Below, in pieces: positions 51,700 to 60,616 of a stretch of DNA of 64,000 nt (positions are counted from its first letter, which is position 1; each line of letters starts with the position of its first letter). This DNA comes from Thioglobus_A sp964344985 (GTDB lineage Bacteria; Pseudomonadota; Gammaproteobacteria; PS1; Pseudothioglobaceae), in contig CAYFPI010000003.1 of NCBI GenBank assembly GCA_964344985.1, forward strand, positions 1 to 64,000. The letters run 5' to 3'. Made by a program: the position numbers and the translations under genes. The notes under the pieces were generated by a model, which worked only from the letters and a program-made list of their open reading frames with translations, ran no database searches and had not been told where the DNA came from.

Positions 51700-52244
51700 C
51701 AATTGGCCAGCAATTCTTTTTTTAGAGTTGTGTAAATTTCATTACCTTTTAAAGTTTTAACAATTTCTAGCGCAAAACACACAGCTGTACCAACGGCTTG
51801 TGAAGTAATAATTTTTCCATCGATAATTGTACCGGTATTTTGGTCGTAGCCTTCAAGACGGATCTTGTTTTCAATAGAAGGATAGCAAGTGTAGTTTTTG
51901 CTCAAAACATCAGCAGCATCCAATGCATAAGGCGCTGCACAAATAGCGCCAATATACTTATCATCTTGTTTCATCTGCTTAAGGATAGATTGCACAGTTT
52001 CGTTACTCGCTAGAGACTCGGTTCCACCCCAACCACCAGGCAGTACAATCATATCTAAATTATTAGCGTTAACTTCATCAATTAAGCAATCGGTTACTAT
52101 AGGAATATTATGAGCACCCATAGCGGTTTTATTATCTACACCAGCTACGATTACATCAATACCTCCACGTCTACAAATATCAATAATACTAATAGCTTCT
52201 ATTTCTTCAAATCCATTGGCTAAAGGCACTAATATTTGCGTCAT
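51696..52244 (-). CDS. DJ-1/YajL-family protein
   Basis: 182 residues from the ATG at 52244 (MTQILVPLANGFEEIEAISI), with AAGGATG 9 nt upstream; an earlier in-frame start at 52277 is not supported. The catalytic cysteine sits in AICAAPYAL, with the conserved glutamate at ANGFEE and GGWGGTE before it. DJ-1 proteins act as protective chaperone or deglycase-like enzymes; the activity is debated. Divergent from glyA. Confidence 0.92.
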   Translation of the reverse strand: MTQILVPLANGFEEIEAISIIDICRRGGIDVIVAGVDNKTAMGAHNIPIVTDCLIDEVNANNLDMIVLPGGWGGTESLASNETVQSILKQMKQDDKYIGAICAAPYALDAADVLSKNYTCYPSIENKIRLEGYDQNTGTIIDGKIITSQAVGTAVCFALEIVKTLKGNEIYTTLKKELLANC

Positions 52245-52338
52245 AATTTCATCCTTGTTTGTGTTTGCACCCCGCAAGAGGGTACAAGTACGTTAAAATA
52301 ATTAACTTAATTTTAAGCATAACATCAAAAGGAAAACC

Positions 52339-53592
52339 ATGTTCGAAAAATCTCAAACTTTAGCCAAAGTAGATGGCGATATTGCTAATGCCATTAAAGC
52401 AGAAGAGGCGCGTCAAGAAGCACATATTGAGCTGATTGCTAGTGAAAACTACACCTCGCCTGCAGTGATGGAGGCACAAGGTTCTCAACTTACTAATAAA
52501 TACGCAGAAGGCTATCCAAAGAAACGTTATTACGGTGGCTGTGAGCATGTTGATGTGGTTGAACAGTTGGCTATTGACAGAGCTAAAGAATTATTTGGTG
52601 CAGATTATGCAAACGTGCAGCCGCACTCTGGTTCTCAGGCAAATGCTGCAGTTTTTCAGGCTTTAGTAACTCCAGGCGATACAATTCTAGGTATGAGTTT
52701 AGCACATGGCGGTCATTTGACTCACGGTGCTGCACCTTCTTTTTCAGGTAGAAATTTTAATGCAATTCAGTACGGTTTAAATCCTGAAACAGGTGAGATT
52801 GATTATGATGAAGTAGAGCGTTTAGCAAAAGAACACAACCCAAAAATGATTATTGCTGGTTTTTCTGCTTATTCAAGGGTGGTTGATTGGCAACGATTTA
52901 GAGATATTGCTGATAGCGTAAGCGCTTATTTATTTGTTGATATGGCACATGTTGCAGGTTTGATTGCTACAGGCGAGTACCCATCGCCAGTGGGTATTGC
53001 TGATGTTACTACTACAACAACACATAAAACACTTCGTGGCCCTCGTGGCGGTTTGATTCTTGCGCGTGCCAATGAAGAGATTGAAAAGAAATTAAATTCT
53101 GCAATTTTCCCTGGTATTCAGGGTGGCCCATTAATGCATATTATTGCTGCTAAAGCGGTAAGCTTTAAAGAGGCAATGAGCGATGAGTATAAGGCTTATC
53201 AAAAGCAAGTTAAGGTAAATGCTCAAGCAATGGCTGAGACATTTATTGCGCGTGGTTTTGATGTGGTATCTGGCGGTACTGATGATCATTTATTTTTGGT
53301 AAGTTTTATTGATCAAGGCTTAACAGGTAAGGCAGTAGATGCGGCACTTGGAAGTGCACATATTACCGTTAACATGAATGCTGTTCCGAACGATCCGCAA
53401 TCACCATTTGTAACAAGTGGTATTCGTGTAGGAACGCCAGCAGTAACAACACGCGGCTTTGGCGAGGACGAGTGTCGTGATCTTGCATCTTGGATGTGTG
53501 ATATTTGTGATGATCTTGATAATCAATCAGTAATCGATGTAGTTAAAGCTAAAGTTGCTGAGGTTTGTGCCAAGCATCCGGTTTATAAGTAA
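52339..53592 (+). CDS. glyA: Serine hydroxymethyltransferase
   Basis: 417 residues. The PLP lysine is Lys230 in TTTTHKTLRGPRGG, and the substrate motifs ELIASENYTS and RYYGGCEHVD are intact. It interconverts serine and glycine with tetrahydrofolate. Together with tdh-kbl and the serC gene at 60.6 kb it gives three glycine/serine steps within 10 kb. nrdR follows after 18 nt. Confidence 0.98.
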   Translation: MFEKSQTLAKVDGDIANAIKAEEARQEAHIELIASENYTSPAVMEAQGSQLTNKYAEGYPKKRYYGGCEHVDVVEQLAIDRAKELFGADYANVQPHSGSQANAAVFQALVTPGDTILGMSLAHGGHLTHGAAPSFSGRNFNAIQYGLNPETGEIDYDEVERLAKEHNPKMIIAGFSAYSRVVDWQRFRDIADSVSAYLFVDMAHVAGLIATGEYPSPVGIADVTTTTTHKTLRGPRGGLILARANEEIEKKLNSAIFPGIQGGPLMHIIAAKAVSFKEAMSDEYKAYQKQVKVNAQAMAETFIARGFDVVSGGTDDHLFLVSFIDQGLTGKAVDAALGSAHITVNMNAVPNDPQSPFVTSGIRVGTPAVTTRGFGEDECRDLASWMCDICDDLDNQSVIDVVKAKVAEVCAKHPVYK

Positions 53593-53610
53593 TAGTAATT
53601 TAGGGGGAGA

Positions 53611-54063
53611 ATGCGCTGTCCATTTTGTCAGTCTGATGATACAAAAGTATTAGACACACGCCTCATTGATGACGGATCGCAAGTACGTCGTCGTCGTGAG
53701 TGTACATCTTGTGGCGAGCGTTATTCGACCCGTGAAACGGTTGACCTTAATCTGCCACGTTTAATCAAGAGTGATGATTCTCGCGAGTCTTTCAGCGAGG
53801 AAAAATTACGCTCCGGACTTTTAAAAGCACTAGAAAAACGCCCAGTAAAGACTTCACAAATTGAAACTTCGATTCAGCGTATTCAGCGCAAGCTTATGAC
53901 TCAAGCAGAACGTGAGGTGCCTTCTACTAAAATTGGAGAGTGGGTGATGGAGGAGTTGAAAGCGCTTGATGAAGTTGCTTATATTCGTTTTGCTTCAGTA
54001 TATAGACAATTCCAAGATATTGAAGAATTTAAGAATGAGATTGATAAACTCATGAAGAAATAA
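53611..54063 (+). CDS. nrdR: Transcriptional repressor NrdR
   Basis: 150 residues. The zinc ribbon has Cys3, Cys6, Cys31 and Cys34 (MRCPFCQSDD, RRRRECTSCGERYST), followed by an ATP-cone domain (FSEEKLRSGLLKALEKRPV). It represses ribonucleotide reductase genes in response to ATP/dATP. It sits between glyA and radA; its stop shares one base with the radA start. Confidence 0.97.
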   Translation: MRCPFCQSDDTKVLDTRLIDDGSQVRRRRECTSCGERYSTRETVDLNLPRLIKSDDSRESFSEEKLRSGLLKALEKRPVKTSQIETSIQRIQRKLMTQAEREVPSTKIGEWVMEELKALDEVAYIRFASVYRQFQDIEEFKNEIDKLMKK

Positions 54064-55424
54064 TGGCAAAAGCCAAGATTGAATTTGTTTGTCGAGATTG
54101 TGGCGCTTCACATCATCAGTGGGCAGGTCAATGCTTAGAGTGTAAAGCTTGGAATACATTGGAAGAGGTTGTACTTTCTCAAGCTACCTCATCAAAACCA
54201 GAAAGTTTAAAAGACCTTCCAGCTTCAAAAATTCAAAACTTATCTGATATTAAATCTGAAAATAGATCTAGATTAACTACTGGCTTAAGTGAACTTGATC
54301 GTACTTTGGGTGGTGGTCTGGTCGATGGCTCTGTGGTGTTGATTGGCGGTGATCCTGGGATTGGAAAATCAACACTTATTCTGCAGGCCATGGCAGCCAT
54401 TAATAAAGACAATACTACGCTTTATGTCAGCGGCGAAGAATCGGCGGAGCAAGTTAGTGATCGTGCAATTCGTTTAGGCATTAAAGAAGATATATTGCTA
54501 CTTAGCGAAACACATCTAGAAAAAATTATCAAGCTGTCTAAAGAGGTTCAACCTAAAGTGATTGTGATTGATTCAATTCAAACCATGGTGACTGACGGCT
54601 CAACCTCTGCGCCTGGTTCGGTCACGCAAGTTAGAGATTGTGCAGCACAACTTACGCAATACGCCAAACAGACCAATACTATACTACTGATGATTGGTCA
54701 TGTTACCAAGGGCGGTGCGCTTGCAGGGCCAAGAATTCTCGAGCATATGGTAGATGCTGTGTTGTATTTTGAAGGTGATGCAGGTGGACGTTATCGTATT
54801 ATCCGCGCAGTGAAAAACCGCTTTGGCGCGGTGAATGAAATTAGTGTGTTTGCTATGAGTGAAACAGGCCTGCAACAAGTTGAAAATCCATCGGCAATAT
54901 TTCTATCCAATCAGGTCAAGCCATCACCGGGCTCAATGGTGATGGTGACGCGCGAAGCAACAAGACCACTGTTAATTGAAGTACAAGCATTGGTTGATCA
55001 AGCAAATGGCAATCCTAAAAGAGTGTGTGTTGGTTTAGAGCAAAATCGTCTTGCATTGCAATTAGCAGTACTGCACAAACACGGTGGTATAGCCACGCAT
55101 GATCAAGATGTATTTGTTAATGTGGTGGGCGGTATCAAAGTGAGTGAAACAGCATCTGACTTGGTGGTGATGTTGGCGATCATGTCCAGCCTTAGAGATA
55201 AGGTTATTCCCAAAGATTGGATCGCATTTGGCGAAGTAGGGCTAACAGGTGAGGTGCGTCCAGTTTATAACGCAATTGAGCGTTTATCAGAGGCGCAAAA
55301 ACACGGCTTTAAGGTTGCAATCATACCAAAGGGTAACGTGCCTAAAAAAGCACCTAAAAGCTTAAAGATTATCTCGATAGAGTATTTATACCAAGCTTTG
55401 CAGTATATGAGTGAAAATACTTAG
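54063..55424 (+). CDS. radA: DNA repair protein RadA
   Basis: 453 residues. The N-terminal zinc finger uses Cys10, Cys13, Cys24 and Cys27. Walker A is GGDPGIGKST at residues 95-104, the RadA-specific KNRFG motif is AVKNRFGAVNE, and a Lon-protease-like C-terminal domain follows. It promotes branch migration in recombination. It forms one unit with glyA-nrdR. Confidence 0.97.
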   Translation: MAKAKIEFVCRDCGASHHQWAGQCLECKAWNTLEEVVLSQATSSKPESLKDLPASKIQNLSDIKSENRSRLTTGLSELDRTLGGGLVDGSVVLIGGDPGIGKSTLILQAMAAINKDNTTLYVSGEESAEQVSDRAIRLGIKEDILLLSETHLEKIIKLSKEVQPKVIVIDSIQTMVTDGSTSAPGSVTQVRDCAAQLTQYAKQTNTILLMIGHVTKGGALAGPRILEHMVDAVLYFEGDAGGRYRIIRAVKNRFGAVNEISVFAMSETGLQQVENPSAIFLSNQVKPSPGSMVMVTREATRPLLIEVQALVDQANGNPKRVCVGLEQNRLALQLAVLHKHGGIATHDQDVFVNVVGGIKVSETASDLVVMLAIMSSLRDKVIPKDWIAFGEVGLTGEVRPVYNAIERLSEAQKHGFKVAIIPKGNVPKKAPKSLKIISIEYLYQALQYMSENT

Positions 55425-55496
55425 TATTAAACAAACAAAGTGTCTGTTTGCTTAAGGTATTATTTAAGTTATATTAATAAACAAGGAAAAAACATC

Positions 55497-55841
55497 ATGA
55501 ATAAATTTATTGCAGGAATGTTGTTGGTATTTATCTCAGCTTCTTCTCAAGCTGATTTTGAAACAGCATGGGAGAAAAGTGTAGGCTGGACTATTGAAAG
55601 CACTAAAGTGATTGATAGTTTTGAGCATGAGAATGGCAGAACAGAGTCTGCTTTTCAAGGTTGTGAAGTTGGTAGAAACATCTATTTCCGTGATGATACG
55701 TATGTAACTTGCACCACTAAGGGATATCATTATGCATATGCACCAACTGCAATATTGCTAAGCAAGACCGTTCCTTATGGGGACAAGCCTTCTAAGATGT
55801 GGAGAATGATTGTCAATGGCAATATGTACGGGATAGAATAA
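55497..55841 (+). CDS. Hypothetical periplasmic protein
   Basis: 114 residues from the ATG at 55497, chosen because it opens into a signal peptide (MNKFIAGMLLVFISASSQA) and has ACAAGGAAAAA upstream. The mature part has two cysteines (FQGCEVGRN and YVTCTTKGY), which may form a disulfide, and an aromatic, beta-rich character. I do not recognise a family. It is 72 nt after radA and followed by a bidirectional terminator. Confidence 0.7.
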   Translation: MNKFIAGMLLVFISASSQADFETAWEKSVGWTIESTKVIDSFEHENGRTESAFQGCEVGRNIYFRDDTYVTCTTKGYHYAYAPTAILLSKTVPYGDKPSKMWRMIVNGNMYGIE

Positions 55842-55862
55842 TTTAGCTAATCTCTAAATAAC

Positions 55863-55897
55863 AAAAAAGCCCAAGAATTTATCTTGGGCTTTTTTTA
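55863..55897. terminator. Bidirectional terminator between periplasmic gene and cobO
   Basis: AAAAAAGCCCAAGA and TCTTGGGCTTTTTT form a 14-bp stem with a 5-base loop. It serves both converging transcripts. Confidence 0.9.
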
Positions 55898-55903
55898 TCC
55901 GTA

Positions 55904-56497
55904 TTAAAGATCAATTCCTTTTTGTGCTTTAATGTTTTCTCTAAAGGCATGCTTTATATCCTTTATTTCACTTACTGTGTCAGCAATATTAATTAAATCT
56001 TCTGAGGCAGTACGACCTGTAATTACTACATGTTGATTTTTTGGTCGATTATTAAGTGTATTAATAATATCTTGCTCATCTAGGTATTTATAGCTAATCA
56101 TATAAGTAAGCTCGTCTAGTACAACCAAATCAATAGAGTCATCTGCAAGATATTTCGCGGCCTTCTCCCAAGTTTTAACAGCCATAGCAGTGTCGTATTC
56201 TTTATCTTGAGTGTCCCAAGTAAAGCCTGTTTTCATAAATGCAGTTTGAACATTGGGTTGTTTGGCTAAGAATACATCTTCGCCTGTATTCTGTACACCT
56301 TTTAAAAATTTGGCGATACCGATTTTCATATCATAGCCAAGTGCACGACAAATCATCCCTAAAGCCGAAGACGACTTACCTTTACCATTGCCAGTTAAAA
56401 GTATGATAACACCTTTATCAATATCAGCAGCTTCTATGCGAGAATCAATATATTCTTTTTTGCGCTGCATGCGCTTTTTATATTGATTATCTGACAT
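55904..56497 (-). CDS. cobO: Cob(I)yrinic acid a,c-diamide adenosyltransferase
   Basis: 197 residues of the CobA/CobO/BtuR type. The P-loop is TGNGKGKSSSALGM at residues 35-48, with VVLDELTYMISYKYLDEQ further on. It adds the adenosyl group to cobalamin precursors. It is last in btuB-DUF71-btuM-cobO, so salvage of imported corrinoid is the likely use; no de novo cob genes are seen. Confidence 0.95.
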   Translation of the reverse strand: MSDNQYKKRMQRKKEYIDSRIEAADIDKGVIILLTGNGKGKSSSALGMICRALGYDMKIGIAKFLKGVQNTGEDVFLAKQPNVQTAFMKTGFTWDTQDKEYDTAMAVKTWEKAAKYLADDSIDLVVLDELTYMISYKYLDEQDIINTLNNRPKNQHVVITGRTASEDLINIADTVSEIKDIKHAFRENIKAQKGIDL

Positions 56498-56500
56498 GCG

Positions 56501-57088
56501 CTAGGATAATTTTTTCTGCGTTGAGAAAAATGGAATAAATGAATAACGATGATTAAGCGTAAAGACAATTGATACAGCAACCATCCAATAGAGAACAGGC
56601 GGTATTTCAACAACCGACCATTGAGCGGCATAAGCGCCAAAGTTAGCCCAGCCTGTTTTTGCATAAGTAGCAGTAAAGAAATAATAGCTTGAAGTTGCAA
56701 CAAGCCATTGAATGCTTGAAGCTACAATAATTATCAAAGCATTTTTAACAATGCTGGCGTTTATATTAAAGCCACTAATATATTTACCAACCCAAAAAAT
56801 ACCGTAGTACGTAAGTGGCAATACACTGTAAGCAGGTGTGATACAATTTGCACTAACGCCTTTATGTACGATTGCGTAGTTATCAATTGCAATTGCACTT
56901 AGAATAATAACAAAAACCACCCAAAACTTGCGCAGATATACACCCGCAATAAACAGCGCTGGAATGGTAAAGTCTGGCAAGTGAACAATTGATGATAACC
57001 AGTTGGCATGACCACGCGTAGCAATCATTAATAACACCATAATAAATACGGCAAAAATTGTTCTAGTTTTGTTGATTTGATCTGTCAT
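56501..57088 (-). CDS. btuM: Solitary B12 transporter BtuM-like membrane protein
   Basis: 195 residues with about six membrane helices. Its size, B12-operon position and the loop HKGVSANCITPAYSVLPLTY, with Cys82, resemble BtuM, an S-component-like cobalamin carrier in some Gram-negative bacteria that works without an ECF module and coordinates cobalt by a cysteine near position 80. No btuC or btuD is nearby, which fits. It overlaps nothing: 3 nt to cobO, 24 nt from the DUF71 gene. The symbol rests on context plus this motif. Confidence 0.75.
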   Translation of the reverse strand: MTDQINKTRTIFAVFIMVLLMIATRGHANWLSSIVHLPDFTIPALFIAGVYLRKFWVVFVIILSAIAIDNYAIVHKGVSANCITPAYSVLPLTYYGIFWVGKYISGFNINASIVKNALIIIVASSIQWLVATSSYYFFTATYAKTGWANFGAYAAQWSVVEIPPVLYWMVAVSIVFTLNHRYSFIPFFSTQKKLS

Positions 57089-57112
57089 TTAACTCTCCTT
57101 GTTATGGATTAA

Positions 57113-57754
57113 TTATATCCAATCAGTAAAGATAAAACCATCGCGTTCAACAGTTTCACCTTGTTTAATTTTTATAGATTTTTTAAAATCTGGAGAGTCG
57201 TGCACAAAGGTGTGAAACTCACCATTCTCTCCACACTTATCAACACTATCAGGTAGTTGATTTAGTAAGTTACTATCAAAAGCACGGCCGGCAAATTCAC
57301 TGGAAATTTGCTTTGGATCGATGCAAGTAATATTAGCCTTAATACCAACTTCAATAATTATCTTAGATAGTTTAGTGGTGTTAATTCCCCAGCATGGAAA
57401 TATTGGCTTAATGCCAGTGCCTTTCATTTGTTTAATACGGTAGTTACGAATATCTTCTAAATACAAATCCCCAAATGCCACTTGTTCAATATTTTCATTT
57501 TTTAGCATAGTAATAAAATCCCCCATAATTTTTTCATACTCGGTATTTGAGCATGGATAAGGTATTTCAATAATATCTATAGGTAGTCCACAAGCATCGG
57601 CTTGTTGTTCTAGAAGATTGATTCGCGTGGCATGCATCGCTACACGTCCAAATTCTTGGTTGACAGTGGTAAAAAGACCCAAGAGCTTAACACTTGGGTC
57701 TTTAAGGAGTAGGTGTAAGGCGTAAGCACTATCCTTACCACTACTCCATGACAA
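57113..57754 (-). CDS. DUF71/COG2102 ATP-PPase, B12 salvage group
   Basis: At least 213 residues. The PP-loop LSWSSGKDSAYALHLLL is at the very start. It is followed by AFGDLYLEDIRNYRIKQM and CIDPKQISSEFAGR, then the C-terminal GENGEFHTFVHDSP, which is the DUF71 hallmark. Eukaryal and archaeal relatives make diphthamide, but a bacterial subgroup is linked to B12 salvage by gene context. The start is unclear: TTG at 57754 removes the conserved SKKTLL lead-in, while ATT at 57772 would include it and overlap btuB. Confidence 0.85.
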   Translation of the reverse strand: MSWSSGKDSAYALHLLLKDPSVKLLGLFTTVNQEFGRVAMHATRINLLEQQADACGLPIDIIEIPYPCSNTEYEKIMGDFITMLKNENIEQVAFGDLYLEDIRNYRIKQMKGTGIKPIFPCWGINTTKLSKIIIEVGIKANITCIDPKQISSEFAGRAFDSNLLNQLPDSVDKCGENGEFHTFVHDSPDFKKSIKIKQGETVERDGFIFTDWI

Positions 57755-57764
57755 TAAGGTTTTT

Positions 57765-59504
57765 TTAGAAATTGTGATTTACCCCAATACTAAGAGTTCG
57801 GCCCAATTGGTTGTATCCGGACGCAACTTCATATTCCTTATCTAATGCATTGTTGATTGTTGCAGTAACTTTTGTTTGTTTGTCATATTGATATGAAGTT
57901 GCAAGATTTAACAGTCCATAACCACCAAGTTTGGTTGTGCCACTGTTAGTATCCCATGCCCAAGATTTTCCAATAATTCCAACTCTATTTGTGTATTTTC
58001 CATGGTCCTTAGTAGCTGTAATACCAATTGAATTTTTAGGTCTTCTTCCTGTTTGGTAGTTGGTTCCATCTTTTACAGAGCTGTTGTATGCATATTCTGT
58101 ATCAACATTCCATCCGGCTATATCTGATTTAATATTTAGATCAATACCTTTAATGTTATATTTCCCATCGTTTGTATAGTAGTGACTTCCCCAAGGGCCA
58201 TTATATTTAAAGAAACCATCAACATTATTCTTATATGCTTTAATCGATACAACACCCCAGTCAGTGTTTTTTTCTATACCAAGTTCAATATTTTTAGATT
58301 TTTCTGGCTCTAAGTCAGTTTTATTTTGGTCAATATTAGCACTTGTTTTTGAAATTGATGCAAGCTTCGTTGCTTTTCCGTAAGCGCCAGACAAGCGCCA
58401 TCCGTTATCTAAGTCTCTTGCTAGTGCGATGTTATGGGTAAAGTGATCTCCAAATCTATCATGATCAATGTTTCTAACGCCTATTACTACGTCATTGCCA
58501 AATACTACTCTTTGCCATTGGGCAAATAAATCTGTATTTGAATTTTCAGATGTACCAGACGTTATTTCATCTTTTTGGTGAGATATTCCACCAATTAAGA
58601 TGCCGTTGTCAACTTTAAAATCTGATGTAAAGGTGATGTCAGATTCCTTGTAATCACTTCCGTAATATGACTGCTCGTTTTGTGCATAACTTAGTTTTGA
58701 CGATAGGTCTTTAAAAAACTCATGATTGAGTTCAAAGTTGTACTGGTTTAAATCATTGTTGTTTGTGCCATCATCATACTCAACATCGGCTTTAGAGTTT
58801 AAAATGCCAAAACTTAAGTCAGTACTATTAGTAAATTTTTTCCCAATATTGAAACCAACAGACCTTCTGTCTATAGAATCTTTATCGCTGCTTCCGGTAT
58901 CTTTTGCATCAATGCCATCAGTATGATAATTACTTGCAGTGAAGTTTAAATAGTTGCCATTCTCGCTAACACTTGAAGAGTAGCTAATTTTTCTACTATT
59001 ATGAGAACCGTAAGAGATGTTGATATTGCTATGCTCTCCATTTTTAGCACCTTTATTGGTAAACACATGCACAACTCCACCAATTGCTCCAGATCCATAA
59101 AGTGAAGAATATGGGCCTTTGACAATCTCAACTCTCTCAACTTGATCGAATGGGATTAGCTCAAGATGAGGCTGACCATACCAACTAACCTTTATACCAT
59201 CTACTAATACGATAGTGTGTCTAGCATCGTTCCCTCTAATTCTTATGGCTGCAGTTGATCCTTGGCCAGCTTCTAAGTTTGCAGAGGGTATTGTCGCAAG
59301 TAATTCCAAAAAAGTTCTAGCGCCACTTTGTTCTATGTCTTCCTTGGTAACAACAACTTTTGATGCGATTGACCCAATAACTGGATTAGATGTTCTGTAC
59401 TCTGTGTTTAAATAAATAGGAATGGGACCTAATACTGCATTGGTTGCAGTGGAAAAAGTGAGTGCTGATACTGCAGCAGCAACAGATAGCTGTTTGATAT
59501 TCAT
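57765..59504 (-). CDS. btuB: TonB-dependent vitamin B12 receptor BtuB
   Basis: 579 residues from the ATG at 59504 with GAAGGA upstream; an open frame continues to 59615, but that part is the riboswitch. A signal peptide (NIKQLSVAAAVSALTFSTATNA, quoted in part) precedes the plug domain (VVVTKEDIEQSGARTFLELL, IRGNDARHTIVLVDG, GPYSSLYGSGAIGGVV) and a 22-strand-type barrel ending in a terminal Phe. It imports cobalamin across the outer membrane using TonB. Confidence 0.92.
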   Translation of the reverse strand: MNIKQLSVAAAVSALTFSTATNAVLGPIPIYLNTEYRTSNPVIGSIASKVVVTKEDIEQSGARTFLELLATIPSANLEAGQGSTAAIRIRGNDARHTIVLVDGIKVSWYGQPHLELIPFDQVERVEIVKGPYSSLYGSGAIGGVVHVFTNKGAKNGEHSNINISYGSHNSRKISYSSSVSENGNYLNFTASNYHTDGIDAKDTGSSDKDSIDRRSVGFNIGKKFTNSTDLSFGILNSKADVEYDDGTNNNDLNQYNFELNHEFFKDLSSKLSYAQNEQSYYGSDYKESDITFTSDFKVDNGILIGGISHQKDEITSGTSENSNTDLFAQWQRVVFGNDVVIGVRNIDHDRFGDHFTHNIALARDLDNGWRLSGAYGKATKLASISKTSANIDQNKTDLEPEKSKNIELGIEKNTDWGVVSIKAYKNNVDGFFKYNGPWGSHYYTNDGKYNIKGIDLNIKSDIAGWNVDTEYAYNSSVKDGTNYQTGRRPKNSIGITATKDHGKYTNRVGIIGKSWAWDTNSGTTKLGGYGLLNLATSYQYDKQTKVTATINNALDKEYEVASGYNQLGRTLSIGVNHNF

Positions 59505-59534
59505 GATAATCATCCTTCGTGAAATTAAAAAGTA

Positions 59535-59614
59535 GATTATGTATCGGACTGATTTCTGTTGAGAAAAATACCGTTGCGAGGACAGTGTAGGACTTTCACC
59601 TACTTCCATAATCA
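59535..59614 (-). promoter_or_regulatory. Cobalamin riboswitch upstream of btuB
   Basis: On the minus strand, GGTGAAAGTCCTACACTGTC, then CTCGCAACGG, then the B12 box CAGTCCGATACAT follow in order, matching the conserved cobalamin riboswitch core. The outer P1 stem is GATTAT (59609-59614) with ATAATC (59535-59540). It ends about 30 nt before the btuB start, with no terminator, so control is probably at translation. A second GATTAT lies between the Shine-Dalgarno and the start. Confidence 0.9.
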
Positions 59615-59637
59615 ATTGAGCGATATTATAATCAGTT

Positions 59638-59649
59638 ACTAATATTAGT
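59638..59649. promoter_or_regulatory. 12-bp palindrome in btuB-metR divergent region
   Basis: ACTAATATTAGT is a perfect palindrome, 39 nt before the metR ATG and just upstream of the riboswitch. It is compatible with a LysR-type T-N11-A operator, though it lacks the TGAA-N5-TTCA MetR consensus. Confidence 0.4.
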
Positions 59650-59687
59650 CTATATAATAATGTTAATATTTATTATTAATATAATTC

Positions 59688-60590
59688 ATGATAGAAATAT
59701 CGCATTTAAAACTTGTTAAAGCCCTGTATAAGCAAGGCAATGTATCTGATGCGGCTGATAGTTTGTTTGTAACTCAGTCTGCCTTATCGCATCAAATTAA
59801 AAAGTTAGAAAATTTGTTAGATAGCTCTGTTTTTGTGCGTCATTCAGATCCTTTTAAATTAACACCACAAGGTAAAAAGTTGTTAGATCTGGCAAATGAT
59901 GTATTACCACGCATTGAAACAACTGAGAAACAACTTGTTCATTCAGAAGGTGGGCGACTTAATATTGCTATTGAGTGCCATAGTTGTTTTGATTGGCTGA
60001 TACCGACTTTAGATGTGTTTAGAGACAAACAACCAAAAGTTGATTTTGATTTGTCCCTTGCATTTAGTTTTGAGCCAATGGAGGCGCTTAAAAACTATGA
60101 TGTGGATATGGTGGTAACCAGTGATCCGGTAAATGATAAACAATATGAATACTTCCCGCTATTTGATTATCAGATGTTAATGGTGATGTCAAAAGAGCAT
60201 GTGTTATCTGATAAAAACTACTTATTTCCTAAAGATATAAAAGAGCAAATATTACTTACTTACCCAGTAAGTCATAATCGACTGGATGTGTTTAATTATT
60301 TTTTATCACCAGCCAAAGTTACGCCTAAAAGCATTAGAAAGGTTGAATTACCATTGATGATGATGCAATTGGTTATGAATAATCAAGGTGTTGCCACCAT
60401 GCCGCAGTGGGCATTAACCGATAGGCAAAAAGCCAAAGTTGAATTAAAACCTTTAGGAAAAAACGGCATATGGAGAACGCTATATTTGGCAGTACGAAGT
60501 GCGGATAAAAAATTGGATTATATTCAAGATTTTGCTGATATTGCTAAGCATGTTTCAAGTAAAAATCTAAATGATATTAAAGTAAAATAA
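59688..60590 (+). CDS. metR: LysR-family regulator MetR
   Basis: 300 residues. An N-terminal winged helix-turn-helix (ALYKQGNVSDAADSLFVTQSALSHQIKKLE, quoted in part) and an effector domain with IAIECHSCFDWLIPTLDVF and NNQGVATMPQWAL are characteristic of MetR. It controls methionine synthesis genes with homocysteine as cofactor. It is divergent from the B12 operon; the choice between MetE and B12-dependent MetH links the two. metE and metH are not in the window. Confidence 0.9.
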   Translation: MIEISHLKLVKALYKQGNVSDAADSLFVTQSALSHQIKKLENLLDSSVFVRHSDPFKLTPQGKKLLDLANDVLPRIETTEKQLVHSEGGRLNIAIECHSCFDWLIPTLDVFRDKQPKVDFDLSLAFSFEPMEALKNYDVDMVVTSDPVNDKQYEYFPLFDYQMLMVMSKEHVLSDKNYLFPKDIKEQILLTYPVSHNRLDVFNYFLSPAKVTPKSIRKVELPLMMMQLVMNNQGVATMPQWALTDRQKAKVELKPLGKNGIWRTLYLAVRSADKKLDYIQDFADIAKHVSSKNLNDIKVK

Positions 60591-60616
60591 ATTGAAATTT
60601 TTTAGGAATATTATCA

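Noticed and set aside
59505..59615. Upstream in-frame extension of btuB by 37 codons
   Set aside because: That stretch carries the conserved cobalamin riboswitch elements; the signal peptide and Shine-Dalgarno fit the ATG at 59504.
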